A stretch of DNA of 64,000 nt from Marchantia polymorpha subsp. ruderalis. Its lineage: Eukaryota > Streptophyta > Marchantiopsida > Marchantiales > Marchantiaceae. This document shows, in pieces, positions 1-10,670 of this stretch. Each line of letters opens with the position of its first letter. Position 1 is the stretch's first letter. A program made the position numbers and the translations under genes. The notes beneath the pieces are model-generated. The model did not search any database and had not been told where the DNA came from. It worked only from the letters and a program-made list of their open reading frames with translations. The DNA is taken from contig AP031357.1 in assembly GCA_037833965.1 (NCBI GenBank), positions 2,562,001-2,626,000 on the forward strand. The letters are read 5' to 3'.

Positions 1-195
1 CTACCCTTCTCAGAAGAACGATAGAAACAGTGCCATCTCAGATTCATAACCTCATCAGATTTTGTACATCCACGTGGTACATCCTTCTGTTTTGTGTACT
101 GAGATTGGTTGTGACTTCATTACTACGTTTTTAGTTTTTGATTCCAAAATATCAGGTTTAATAAGGAAAAATGAATATATCGACATCTTAGAATC

Positions 196-568
196 TGTAC
201 ACATTAGATTATCAAGGTATTAAACACAAAATATTGGAATCAGTCACGCACTAAAGTACACTATCTGAACATACACACATTAGATAAAATAATAGAATAA
301 GTCACGCACTAAAGCACACATCTTGAACATGCACAGATTACATAATCAAAATATTAAACACAGAATACTAGTCACTCACTCACTAAAGCACACCACATGC
401 ACACATTAGATAATCAAAATATTAAACACAAAATACTAGTCACTCACTAAAGCACACAACATGCACATGCACACATTATATAATCAAAATATTAAACACA
501 GAATATGAGTCACTCACTCACTAAACCACACATTAGATAATCAACAACAATGAGTTACGCGCTAAAGC
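196..568. repeat. AT-rich imperfect tandem array, about six units
   Basis: A unit of roughly 55-80 bp recurs. It begins near 'acacattagataatcaaaat', continues with 'attaaacacaaaatactag', and closes with 'tcactcactaaagcacaca'. Units begin near 197, 275, 333, 400, 466 and 530 and differ by small indels. No reading frame persists through the array. It looks like a local minisatellite; I see no coding or RNA signal in it. Confidence 0.75.
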
Positions 569-615
569 AAACAACATTAACACAAGAGGTTGATTAACAC
601 TATTCACTTAACACA

Positions 616-1249
616 GTTCAACTCTCTGAGCGTCTGCACAAAGAAAAAACTAGATGCTTATGACCTATGATTGTGGAATGAATCATGCCCACATTATGAA
701 CAGAATAGTAGAGAGTTGAGTAAGAATAAAAAACTTGACCTTTTGTTATTATATTTTCACAAAGAAGCACATTTGAGCTAATCATACCATTTAGCAAGCT
801 CATGTAGACTGGTAAACAAAGTAAATACTTATGAAAGATACTGTCCAAGTCGTGTCAAGTGGAGCTTCTAAATGAGTGTAATCACGAACATCATTAACAC
901 AAGAGCTTCCTTATATTTTATCTCAATGATCCACGTTGAAAAAACTGTTCAACTCTTTGAGCGTCTTCAACTTCTTAGCGTCTGCACGAAGAAAAAACTA
1001 GATGCTTACGAACTATGATTGTGGAATGAATCACGTCCACATTATGAATAGAATAGAAGAGAGGTGAGTTAGAATCAAGAATCTTGAACTTCTGCTGTTA
1101 GAGTTTCACAAAGAAGCGCATCTGAGCTTATAACATCATTTAGCAAGCTCATGCAGACTTGTAAACAAAGTAAATATTTATGAAAGATACTGTCCAAGTC
1201 GTGTTAGAACGAGCTTCTAAATGAGTGTAATGAGTGTAATCACAAACGG
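616..1249. repeat. Direct duplication of about 275-300 bp
   Basis: Positions 616-890 and 947-1249 are two copies of one segment. Each starts 'gttcaactct.tgagcgtct', passes through 'aaaaaactagatgctta' and 'ctatgattgtggaatgaatca', and ends 'cttctaaatgagtgtaat'. The second copy has small internal expansions, such as a repeated 'gagtgtaat' and an extra 'cttcaacttcttagcgtct'. The 5' flank 'cattaacacaagag' also recurs at about 573 and 891, so the duplicated unit is slightly longer than the arms given. No gene is visible in either copy. Confidence 0.8.
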
Positions 1250-2192
1250 TTCACATCACTTACACTTCAAGTTTAAGCTCAAAAGAAGTACACTTTGAAA
1301 CCAAGGAAAAAAGACATACCTGATTTGGGCGTACAAAATACCAGATTGCACGGTTTCAAGCTGAAATTCTTCATTTCCTCTACACTTGTGGATAATTTCA
1401 GCACCAATTCATCCCCACGTCCATGTGCTTTGAACCTTGGGTGATCAATACCTTTCACTACGTGACAACTTCATTCATGTACTGCAACTGAACAGAAACA
1501 TAAAATGTTTGTTAGTGTGATTTTAGGAGGAGGAAAAGAACTGGTATTGAAGTCTAAAAAAGTTCCACGTTTGTTGGCTCGGAAAACGTTAACACAAAAT
1601 ACGAAGCAAATAAGTCATCTAAGTCGCGCAGCAGTTGGCAATCTTGGAATTCTAGAACATATCGTTGGCAATCACGTAGCAATCCTCGGAAATCACGTAG
1701 CAGTCAAACCCGTCAAAAAAACAAAAGGAGAACAAGGAGAAATATTCCTATTCCAAATCTTGAAATAGTGAGAAGCAAAATCTATCGAGCACTTACCTAA
1801 CCTTGAAATCTTGAACTTAGAACGTTGCAAAGTAGATTGTTTTTTTTTTTTATAGAGAGTGTCACGTAAAACCATTTCAATGTTGACACATAACACGGTT
1901 AGTAACCGTATTCACTTGTGAGCTGTAATCTTGAATACATGTTTAATTAATACGTACATGCATGCACGTATGTATTAATTTGATTGAGGCATGCCCATGG
2001 GCATGCGCCTGTGCCCTTGTGTAATAACCCACCAAAGGCTAAAACTGCAGTATGGTGGTAAAAAGATCGAACCCACAGGGACAGAGGCAACACACAGAGT
2101 AAAAAGTGTCACGTTTAACAGACTTTTGTAGAGCTTGAATTCTCAGGCGACTGTCACTCCCAGAAATACTGCAGTGCTCGACTCGGAGGCTC
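1250..2192. other. Spacer without recognisable gene
   Basis: Short open frames here (for example 1505-1768 on the plus strand) show no domain and have low-complexity composition. Part of that frame is a small internal repeat around 1660-1705 ('gcaatc.cgtagcaatc'). The stretch includes an 18-bp perfect palindrome at 1989-2006 and a poly(T) run near 1840. I see nothing else to annotate. Confidence 0.6.
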
Positions 2193-2277
2193 GACTCGGA
2201 GGAGGATGCTCGACTCGGAGGATGCACAGTACACGCTGTACTGTGCATCCTCCGAGTCGAGCATCCTCCTCCGAGTC
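2193..2277. repeat. Perfect inverted repeat, 40-bp arms, 5-nt loop
   Basis: The arm at 2193-2232 and the arm at 2238-2277 are exact reverse complements, separated by 'acgct'. The arms are built from a smaller motif, 'ctcgactcggagga', which also occurs twice just upstream (2176-2192) in direct orientation. A (CA)n run follows at about 2284-2302. As RNA or single-stranded DNA this would form an uninterrupted 40-bp stem. It may be a structured terminal region of the adjacent minus-strand element, a microRNA-like hairpin, or a recent slippage or foldback event; the sequence does not decide between these. Confidence 0.9.
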
Positions 2278-3005
2278 ACTCAACACACACACACACACAC
2301 ACCTGAAACTGGCAAAAGCACAACTCGGAGGTCGGTCAGGACCTCCGCTTCGGATTTCAGGGGGAAAGTGTCTCAAAAGTTCACTCAGAGGTTCTGCAGG
2401 TAGTGACTCCCACTCCGGCTTTTACTGCCCTTCCGCCAGGAACTAGCGTAGGGAACCCGGACTGGACTTCCCACTTCGGAACGAAGCCCCTTCATACGCC
2501 GTGGACGTCACCCTCGACTCACATCAAACGCAGGGGGTACAGGCCCGACTGAGAACTTAACTAAGACACAATCCATTAACACACACACACAACCTGAATT
2601 GCAAACCAAGGCTTACACGAAGTAATAAAACTTCACTTTGGCATTCAGGGGAAACTTCCCGTAGGAGTACAATCATGATATGTCACTCGAAGGAGTAAGG
2701 GGGAACTGTTCAAGTCTCTAACTCGCAACCGGCTCTGAGCATCAGAAATCACCCGCAGGTGCAGATCCGCACTACTCAAGTCTCTAACCGGGTACTAGCT
2801 CTGAACATTCAGCCGAAGGCCTTCAACTACAACATACGGTAACTTCGCTATGCTGCAGCTTCTCTACGTGGTGCCAGGACCAAAATGCACAGACACGCCA
2901 AGAAAGTGAGTTCCTGATCTGCACTTCCGAAACTGGAAGAGTCCCAAGGCAAAACGCCTTGATCTACTTTATACCCTCAAAGGTCCTAACTAACACTACG
3001 CTATC
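2278..3005. other. Non-coding tail beside the coiled-coil pseudogene
   Basis: This stretch lies 3' of the minus-strand frame at 3006-5781. It holds (CA)n runs at about 2284-2302 and 2580-2592. A diverged direct repeat, 'caagtctctaac' followed by 'gctctgagcatcag' or 'gctctgaacattca', occurs near 2710 and 2777. It could be the 3' UTR or terminal region of that element. No protein is supported. Confidence 0.4.
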
Positions 3006-5781
3006 CTATCTACTACTCGCAACACTTGCACGAAACCAAACTACACTACTGCACTCTGCAGATCCGGTGCTGCGTCTCCTGTGCGCCGGACTGCCTCGCT
3101 CTCTATCTCTACCTTGCCAATCTTCCGACCGGCTGCGCAAGCCCAGACGCCGGAGGGCTGCAGTCACTTCCGACTCCAAGTGCGCCATAGTGTCGCGCGC
3201 ACCCGACAAGAAGGATTCTAATTTCCTTGCTACTCGCCGCCGACTCCGACTGTCACCCTCCGTCAATGCCGCCGCCCGAAGCTCGAACTCCCTGAGTGTG
3301 ATCTTCTCTTGAGCTGCCACCTCCCAATGGGCGTATCCTTTTAGACAGTGAGTCACCCGCGTCGCCAACTCTTCTCGCGCCCGGCAGCTGCCTTCCACCT
3401 CTGCTAGCTGCATTTCCGCATCCGCGCGCTGCGCCCTCAAATCCGCGCACTCGGATTGCAAGTTGCGCAGCAACTCCTCATCCTCCTTGCGTGTACTTTG
3501 ACTTTCTTCTAAGGCGCGCTTCTGGCGCGCAAGCTCTTCTGCTAAGATGCGGTTTTGTCTCCGCTCTTCCTGCAATTCCGACTCGATCTTTGCCCGTATT
3601 AGCTCGGCATCCGCCTGGTTTTTCGTCGCCGCATCCTCCCTCTGCTGTTGCAAGGTTTGGTATAGCTTCTGCGTGACCGCCAGGTGCTGTCGGAGGGTAG
3701 CGTTCCTATCCTGCAATGTTTTGCACCTAGAGGCCCAGGTGGCCACCTTGCTCCTCGTCCTGCGCTTGACAGTCTCTACGTAAGACTGCGGTTTCCCGGT
3801 ACCCGAGTACTTGGATGTCTTGCGATCCAGATAGCGCAGGAGTGGAACTATCTGCTCGCACAACACCCCTGTTGGCGTTTTCTGCACAGAGTCCGCTTCC
3901 TGCTCTTCCGAGCTCGTCTCATCCTCCGTTTCGAGGATTTCAGTCGCCACCGAATCCCTTGGCGACTCCCTGGAACCTGTGTGCGCAGCAGCTTCCGCTG
4001 CGACTGCCGCTCCACTCCCTGCTAAAATATCCAAGGCAGTGGGGGATCCCACTGCTTAAGCCCCTGTTCCAACTCGATCTTCGGTCTCCGAAGGGGTCGA
4101 CGCCGTAGTGACTTTTGTCACCTTTGCACCGCCCGCTTCTGCTGCCTGCTCTTCCGGCGCGATCTGCGCGGAAGGTGTCTTCGCTGGAGGTGCGTCCGCC
4201 GAAGGCGTCCGCACACTGGTCGCCGGCCCTGTCCGTCTCGCAGTCGGCGAATCTGGCCGACTCTCTGTTGACCGACTCGCAGTCGGCCGACTAGCAGGTG
4301 TCCGACTGGCAGTCGGATACACCCTGCGCGTCTTCACTCCACTTGGCCTGCTTGCTGGCGGCGTTTTCCCAGAAGTGCCTTCCGCCGAAGACGACCCTCT
4401 GAGGGTTGTTGGCTCGTCAGCCAAACTCTCTTCAGCTTCCGGCTTGCTGTCCGGTTCAACGCGCCGCTCCGTCGGCCTTCCTTCCGTTTGTCGACCTTCA
4501 GTCGCCCGACTCGTAGTCGGCCGACTGTCAGTCTGCCAGACTCCGGTCCGGCGTACTCCGCCGGACCGAGTACGCCCGGTCTCCTCAGTACTAGTTGGCA
4601 TTTTGCGTGCCCTCTGTTTCGGTCGGCTGTGAGGCTCGTTGGTTGGCCGACTACGAGTCGGCGCAGCTGGCACTTCCGGCTGCCTGTCCTCATGTCTCTC
4701 ATCCCACTTCCGCTTTCGCGGAACGCGGTCACTTCGACGTTCTTCTGCTGCCCTTGCTGGGGGCGGAGCCGGAGGCGGACTGGCAGGGGCCTCGTCCGGA
4801 TCCGTGTCTACTTCGGCCTCCCGCGAGTATCTACCTGGATAGCTCCGGGTCAGCAGCGGAAACCGTGTCCACTCTGAATTTGTCAAACATCCCATCGTCC
4901 GATAAAACACAATCAGGTAAGGCGAAAGATGATTGAGGGTTCCTCCTCTCTCTTCTTGCGCATGTTGGCGCGTCACCTTCCACAGGAGCCGTGCCCAATG
5001 CACTGGAGCTCCTGACAACACTAGCTCCACAAATCCTACTTGCCAAATTATGCATGTAAGCGGTCTTGGTCGACTGCAATATCTGCAACAATGCAGTCGC
5101 GACATTTCTCCGCAATCGATCTTTGTAATCCCGTGTCCGGAAACCGTTCTTGGGATGCCTGGCAACTTTGAAAAGCTCATTGTAGGAGATTTCTTACTCC
5201 TGGGACACCTTCACGCTATCGGCCTCGAAGAGGAGATACCCTTCCTCGCCGGCACACCTGCCCAACACCTACGCCCAATCACAAATGTCCCACCTCTTTG
5301 GATGTGGACGGAATCCGCGTGAGGGCTTGTGTCTCTCCTGCAGATACTCGCGCACCATCTCCGGACATGTCCAGTTCCAACCCCACAGGAGGAAATCGAG
5401 CTTCAGCCCTATCAGCACATCTTGGAATGCGCGTAGACCGATCTGCGGCACCCTGAGTGGAGACACTCGCAGCTGGGGGACCTTCGACATTGTGTTTCCT
5501 GCACACACAAACGTTCTCCCTTCCGCTCGCTCTCTCACAATCGCCGCTGAGCGTCGGCCGCTCAAGTACTGACTGTTGTCTCTCTCTCTTCTCTCGCGCT
5601 CAAATTCGCTACTCGCAAATTCTCTCCAAGGTCTGTCAAGATCCTTGTGCAACTCGTCTCCGCACTCTCCCCTCTCACTGCAGGTCTCTCCGCCCTTGCG
5701 CGAATTCTTGGAAGCTGGAAATCGCAAAATCAAGAATGAGAGAATGAGACTGGAGAGCAGTCTTTTCTTCTCCGAATTCAA
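3006..5781 (-). pseudogene. Repeat-associated coiled-coil protein, broken frame
   Basis: A single ancestral minus-strand frame of about 925 codons can be followed here. The first part (5781-4834) is interrupted by TAG at 5269-5271 and TAA at 5194-5196. An extra T near 4832 shifts the frame, and the second part (about 4831-3006) is cut by TAA at 4056-4058. The N-terminal third contains a conserved-looking W/F-rich block ('LDFLLWGWNWTCPEMVREYL'). The middle, about 4100-4830, is Ser/Arg/Thr/Pro-rich with many SRPT-like repeats. The C-terminal third, about 3300-4000, is a long heptad-rich coiled coil ('SKVATWASRCKTLQDRNATL', 'RQKRALEESQ'). The start may be the Met at 5781 or the internal one near 5492 ('MSKVPQLRVS'). 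I recall similar proteins as abundant repeat-encoded hypotheticals in a liverwort, but no enzymatic domain is visible and its role is unknown. A gag-like structural role is only a guess. Confidence 0.6.
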
Positions 5782-7169
5782 GATCGTCCAACGTCCTTAC
5801 TGGTTACAATTTACGCAGCCGGCTATACGGCCTAACGGTTCGCCCTTGCATGCTCGAATTCACGTCTCCGCACTGCGCGCATTCGCATGCGTGAATGTTG
5901 AATTCTCCCGCCGCCATCGTCTTCCGGACTCGAGTTCGCCGCAGTGTATACGTCGGCTATGTTGTCTTTTCCTAACCCGACCATCACCGGAGGCGTGTCG
6001 CCGCTGGCGTGTTCCTTATCCGTCGGCGCCTTGCTGGAGGCGCACATCCAGTCGGCGCGAATTACGCCGGCGCGTATTCGTACCGCTTCTTTTGTCCGTT
6101 CTGCCTCGTCCATTGCTGACGGCGCATATCCCGCCGGCGCAAATCATGCCAGCGCATCCGCCTATCAACGCCACGTCAGAGGCGTACATCCGGCCGGCGC
6201 TTTTCTTCTGTTGCGCAGCCGCCAAAGGCGCTTCCGACTCTGAGTTGATTTCCTCCCATGAGCGCGTGATTCAGGCGCATCGCCGAAGGCGTACGGGAGT
6301 CCTTTCCGACTGTGAACCCTAGCGCGAACGGCGCATGTCCGGCTACGAGTTTTCCGATGCTCATAACTTCTTTGTCCCTGATCCATCTCCAACGTTCTTG
6401 GGCTCGTTAGGACGAGCGTCCCGAGCTCTTTCCAATGCAACTTCAATCAATTGGAAATACCGTGTATTCCGATTGTTAGGAAGGTTTCCCTTTCCGCGCT
6501 AGGGGCGCATCGCCGAAGGCGCACTCATGGTCGGAAGCCTTCAGAGGTCCGTGCCGTTCTTCTGACGTCTTTAGCAAAATCTCCTCCGGAGATGTCTGCG
6601 CCGGCAGCGTAGCTTCCTTAAACGCTGGAAGCGCGTGAGTAGAGACACCTCAGAAAAGGAGCTTTTGCCGAAGGCGCCGAAGACATTTGGCGCTGGTACA
6701 TCCGACTTCGCGATTCTTCGTGACCTCGTGACGATCTCCTCAATTCACTCTATTTAACGTACCCTTTTCTAACTACAGACACTGCTTCGGTACTTGTTTT
6801 CTAAAATTGTTTAAATTCTGCAAAAAAAAACAAAAAGCGTGTTACCACACCTTGCTCGGGGGCATACCTCTTGAGGATGTGCCTCCAACTCTAGCTGTCA
6901 ACTTATTGTAAAGGTGAAAACCTGAGCAAACCAGGTAATCAAATTTGCAGCCGTTGCGGTGAGAAGAGAGAAGGCAACACTATAAAACAATATATCCTAG
7001 ACTATATATACTCGTTCACTTCACAAATATTTCAACGAACCTATATTATGATCAATGCATTTCTCACATGATATACAAAGCGTAAGTCTTTTTCCTCACA
7101 ATGTCAACGAGCAAATATCTTGCCAAAGACCTTCTGCCTTGTGTATTTCAATTTTTTTCAATTAGCCGC
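5782..7169. other. GC-rich then AT-rich spacer, no gene
   Basis: From about 5900 to 6730 the sequence is GC-rich and repeatedly shows 'gccggcgc'-type and 'gcgcatcgccgaaggcg' motifs (about 6274, 6504 and 6666). This looks like the degraded 5' leader of the minus-strand element at 3006-5781. From about 6780 to 7169 it turns AT-rich. A 60-bp stretch at 7011-7070 is shared with 30259-30318. No protein-coding or RNA gene could be supported. Confidence 0.45.
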
Positions 7170-7540
7170 CATGGATTTTTTCAAGGAAGCGCCGGAGATC
7201 AAAACCACAAAGATGCTCGATGAATCGACAATTACGCTTCTTGGGCTACGCAAATGCGAGCAATCTTGCGCAAGAAAAAATGTTGGGCAATGATCGCCAT
7301 GTCATCATCATAACAATCGAAACTACAGTGATCAAGGTCATAAGTTTGATTTCCATGAGAATTATTGAGATCAAACTCCTGTGCAGCGATACTCTAACCG
7401 TTTTTGTCAATTATCACAACGTTATTATCTACACGATAGGCATGAAAACAATCACGGTAACATGATATCTTGTTCAACTTCTTCTATTCTAAAGCAAGGT
7501 AATTGCAACAATTGTGGGAAGCATGATCATTGGTCCTATG
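7170..7540 (+). pseudogene. Copia-1 gag C-terminal remnant with interrupted zinc knuckle
   Basis: The plus-strand frame is Asn/His-rich, as in the C-terminal part of Copia gag, and ends in the first half of a CCHC zinc knuckle ('GNCNNCGKHDHW', about 7500-7535). It stops being knuckle-like exactly at 7540, where the minus-strand Copia element begins. Reading on at 11097 supplies the last Cys at the correct CX2CX4HX4C spacing. In-frame stops near 7290 and 7365 and the absence of most of gag mark it as dead. This is the 5' relic of the oldest element in the nest. Confidence 0.7.
7536..7540. repeat. Target-site duplication of Copia-2, left copy
   Basis: The five bases CTATG directly precede the left LTR of the minus-strand Copia element. 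The right LTR is followed by CTATA at 11097-11101. One of five bases differs, as expected for an old insertion. Confidence 0.7.
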
Positions 7541-7924
7541 TGTTAATAATTTTTCAACCTTGCAATGCCCTACTGATCTTGGTAACAACAAATCACCAAA
7601 CGAACAACAAGCTGAACAGAAAAACTGGAAAAAAAATATGAGGCACAAGATATACGTGAAAATCCTCAAACGCGAGGATAAATCACGGGAGCTGCACCAG
7701 TTCACTATGAATCGATCAAAGAGTACAAGTCTTCTTGCAACTACTCTGAGATGCGTTTTCTCTCGCCTCTCTCTCTATTTTATCTAAAAGCGTCTAACCC
7801 TAATTATTAACACATGGAGGTTCCTCACAATAGCATTTTTTCTATTTTGCACACGTGTTCCTATGGGCTCTCACCCCCAAACTCTTGGTATAAAACACTG
7901 CTGAAGGTTGTTTGCACCCCAACA
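7541..7924 (-). repeat. 3' LTR of Copia-2
   Basis: This 384-bp LTR runs from TGTTAATAA to CCCCAACA on the plus strand and is paired with 10671-11096. Shared blocks include 'acaagatatacgtg', 'cgcgagga.aaatcacggga', 'agagtacaagtcttct' and 'tataaaacactgctgaag'. On the minus strand it is preceded by a purine-rich tract (cttcaagtgggagat at 7925-7939), which fits the polypurine tract. The two LTRs differ by many substitutions and indels, so the insertion is old. Confidence 0.9.
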
Positions 7925-8298
7925 ATCTCCCACTTGAAGATAACCGAAGTATCAGCAAACAAACCACTGCAAACCCAAGTAATCTCAAACAACGTGGACG
8001 TAGTCACCTAACCCCTCTCGGTGCGGCTCCAAGCCCATCATCTCTTCAACCATGAAAGCCAACTGAAGTTCAACACAACTTTAGTTTTTGAACAGTTACA
8101 GACTTGATCAACATATCTGCTCGATTTCATACTCCAAAATCTTCTCTAGCAACAAATTCCCATCCTCCAAAAGCGAACGAATGAAATGATATTTTTAATC
8201 AATGTGTTTTGTCCTTGCATGAAAAATTGAATTTTTGGCAAAGTGTATAGCATTCTGGCTGTCACTAAAAAGAACGCAGTCTCTTGCTTCAAATCCAG

Positions 8299-8836
8299 CT
8301 ACTCCAAAAAGCCCTTTAACCAAATCATCTCCTTTGCAGCCTCAGTCACGGCCACATGCTCAGCTTCTGTCGTAGATAGTGTCACTAATTTTTGCAGACG
8401 TGATACCCAACTCACCGCTGTTGAACCCATAGTATAGACATAACTTGTGGTGCTTCGTCGAGTATCCTCATCATCATCATCATCAAGTCTGCATCCACAT
8501 ATTCCTTCACTGTCAACTTGCCCCTTCCAAAACAAAGTGGCAAATTAGTTGTACCTCTCAAATATCGCATAATCCACTTTACTGCTTCCCAATGCTGTTT
8601 TTCTAGATTGCTAGCAAACCTGCTCATAACTCTCATTGCATGAACAATGTCTGGTCTCGTGTTCACCATGGTATACATCAGACTACCAATAGCTGAGGTA
8701 TACGGAACCTTCGCCATGTACTATATCTCTGCATCTTTCTTGGATGATTGCCCCTGAGAAAGTTTGGAGTGACTTCCCAGTGGATTATGCGATATCTAAT
8801 ATGGCAATCTTCACAACTCGCAAAAATATCTCTGTT
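8299..8836 (-). pseudogene. Copia-2 RT end and RNase H, frameshifted
   Basis: The first frame carries the conserved RT-RNase H hinge ('SAIGSLMYTMVNTRPDIVHA', 'YLRGTTNLPLCFG') and the RNase H Asp of 'YVDADL'. A run of five ATG codons (microsatellite at about 8468-8486) then throws it out of frame. The rest of RNase H ('AVSWVSRLQKLVTLSTTEAE', 'AAKEMIWLKGFLE') continues in the next frame down to 8299. The upstream part, 8718-8836, has several stops and joins the start of RT directly to the region after its active site, so the YxDD box is missing. The product would be inactive. Confidence 0.85.
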
Positions 8837-9507
8837 TAATTGATCCCCTCCTTCTGTTGAAAGCTCTTAACAACTAATCTTGCCTTGTACCTTTTCTTGA
8901 CATCACTCTCTTGCTTAAGCCAATAAACCCACTTGTTCTGCAAGGTTTTCTTCCTAGCAGGAAATTGAGCTAACTGCCAAATTCTATTGGGATGAAGAGA
9001 TTCCATCTCTTCTTGCATTGCGGTCTTCCACTTCGTTGACTTAGAAACCTCCAAAGCCTCATCAAAGCATTCTGGTTCTCCACTGTCCGTCAAAATATAT
9101 TTTGGAACCGAAATATATTTCTTGTGTAGTAGTCTTGTGTGGTCCGGCTGTCCTCCTTAGTTCTTTGACAGTTGAGCTAGTCCCTGTCTCTAGAATTAAC
9201 CCATCTAAAACTGTCTCATCTAAAGCTCTCTCCTCTGTCTCAGTGAACCCCTGCTCAAACCCACTGTTATCTGGAAGATACTGTAGCCTAAAATACTCAG
9301 ATGTATCTTCATCCAAATCAGTACTCCTACTGCTCTGTTTGCTATTTTTTTGTCCTTGTACATCAACTTCTCATTGAACACAACGTCTCTGCTTTTGATT
9401 ACTTTCTTGTTCTTGTCATCCCAAAAACAATTACCAAATTCATCTCCGCCGTACCCAATAAAGTTGCACTTCTGTGACTTAACATCAAGCTTGTCCAACC
9501 GAAACAA
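8836..9507 (-). pseudogene. Copia-2 integrase C-terminal region and RT start
   Basis: Two overlapping frames give the typical Copia sequence between integrase and RT. The stretch 'DVKSQKCNFIGYGGDEFGNC' and 'WDDKNKKVIKSRDVVFNE' (9507-9350) is the integrase C-terminal part. 'ALEVSKSTKWKTAMQEEMES' and 'NKWVYWLKQE' (about 9070-8890) open the reverse transcriptase. A frameshift lies near 9300-9080, and the frame ends at TAA at 8836-8838. The DDE core of the integrase is absent. Confidence 0.8.
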
Positions 9508-9766
9508 GATTCCTTTTCAGATTTGAAACATGCCTAACATCTTTCAGACACCATGTGTACCCCTGCGTCGCAATATGAACATCTTCTCTTCCCACAATAC
9601 TACATGGCTTATCATCGCCCAAGTATATTTTCCCAAAGTTCTTGCTACATAGTTCTGCAGAACCTCCCTGTTAGCAGTGACCTAGAATGAAGCACCAGAA
9701 TCAATCACCCATGACTCGGTGTCACCGTTCATAGCAAGAATAAATGCATCATGCACAACATAAATC
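9508..9766 (-). pseudogene. Copia-2 aspartic protease remnant
   Basis: On the minus strand the motif 'WVIDSGAS' (about 9690-9715) is the catalytic DSGA box of a retroviral-type aspartic protease. A TAG follows after one more codon. The downstream 'VTANREVLQNYVA' and 'WCLKD'-like stretch matches the Copia protease-to-integrase linker in several frames. The sequence then jumps straight to the integrase C-terminus at 9507. Confidence 0.65.
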
Positions 9767-10590
9767 TCATGCCCATATTACTCCTCTTTGGTGCTTTGCA
9801 GGTTTGTGACATATGGCACGTCTGACCACAATTCCAACATTCGCCTTCAATGAGCCGAACCTGAGATTTAGCCTTATTTTTCTTGCCTTGGTCATTTGAT
9901 TTGACATGTTCATGTTCTGATTCTGACCATCCTTACTTTGGGTTCTGCCCCTCTGATGCTCAAAACTTAGGGCTGATCTCGAAGTGTCTAAACTTGAACT
10001 ATTGATCGAACCTCTTCTGACCTCCTCAGTAAAAACCAAACTAACAACCTCATTAAGTTTTAACTTTTCTTTCCCTACCGAATTACTGATTGCAGTAATT
10101 GTACCTTGCCACCTCTCTAGCAATTGATAAAGAATCAACAAGGCTTGAACCTCGTCATCAAACATGATAGTGACAGAGGCAAGTTGATCAACAATCGTAT
10201 TGAACTCACTAAGATGTGTCATAAAGGAAACCTCTTTTAGCATAGACAAGTTGAATAGTTTTTCCATAAGATGTACCTTATTCGCAACAGACAGTTGCTT
10301 GTACATCTTTTTCAGCGCTTGCATAAGCCCCACCGTCGCTTTTACCTTCAATATGTTATGGGTGACTAGTTTGGAAAGGGACATGAGAATTACTCCCAAC
10401 GCCTTCCTATTCAAAACGTCCCAATCCTCATTGGACTTTCCTCTTTTCTTCCTTATCTTTACTCAGCAGCGGTTGGTAAAGATACTTCTGATACAGATAG
10501 TCCACTATTTGCGTCTTCTAAATTGTGAAGTCTGATCCGTTAAACTTCTTCATCTTATGCTTGCCATCGGCAGAATCCATAGCTCCCACG
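9767..10590 (-). pseudogene. Copia-2 gag
   Basis: The N-terminus 'MKKFNGSDFTI' (about 10560-10525) is the usual start of this Copia gag family, with a possible upstream Met near 10587. A stop and frameshifts follow. The main open part, 10414-9767, carries the gag core ('LKKMYKQLSVANKVHLMEKL', 'MTHLSEFNTIVDQLAS'). Its C-terminal zinc knuckle is out of frame ('ICHKPAKHQRGV' is its last half). It would have formed the virus-like particle; it is broken. Confidence 0.8.
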
Positions 10591-10656
10591 GCAACCCTAG
10601 CATGTCTAAACCAGATTACACCATAACCTGCCGAACAAATCCTACCGCAACCAGCA

Positions 10657-10668
10657 GCTCTGATACCT
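10657..10668 (-). other. Primer-binding site of Copia-2
   Basis: The minus-strand sequence AGGTATCAGAGC lies three bases inside the 5' LTR (which ends at 10671). It matches the 3' end complement of plant initiator tRNA-Met, TGGTATCAGAGC, with one difference. Confidence 0.85.
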
Positions 10669-10670
10669 GT

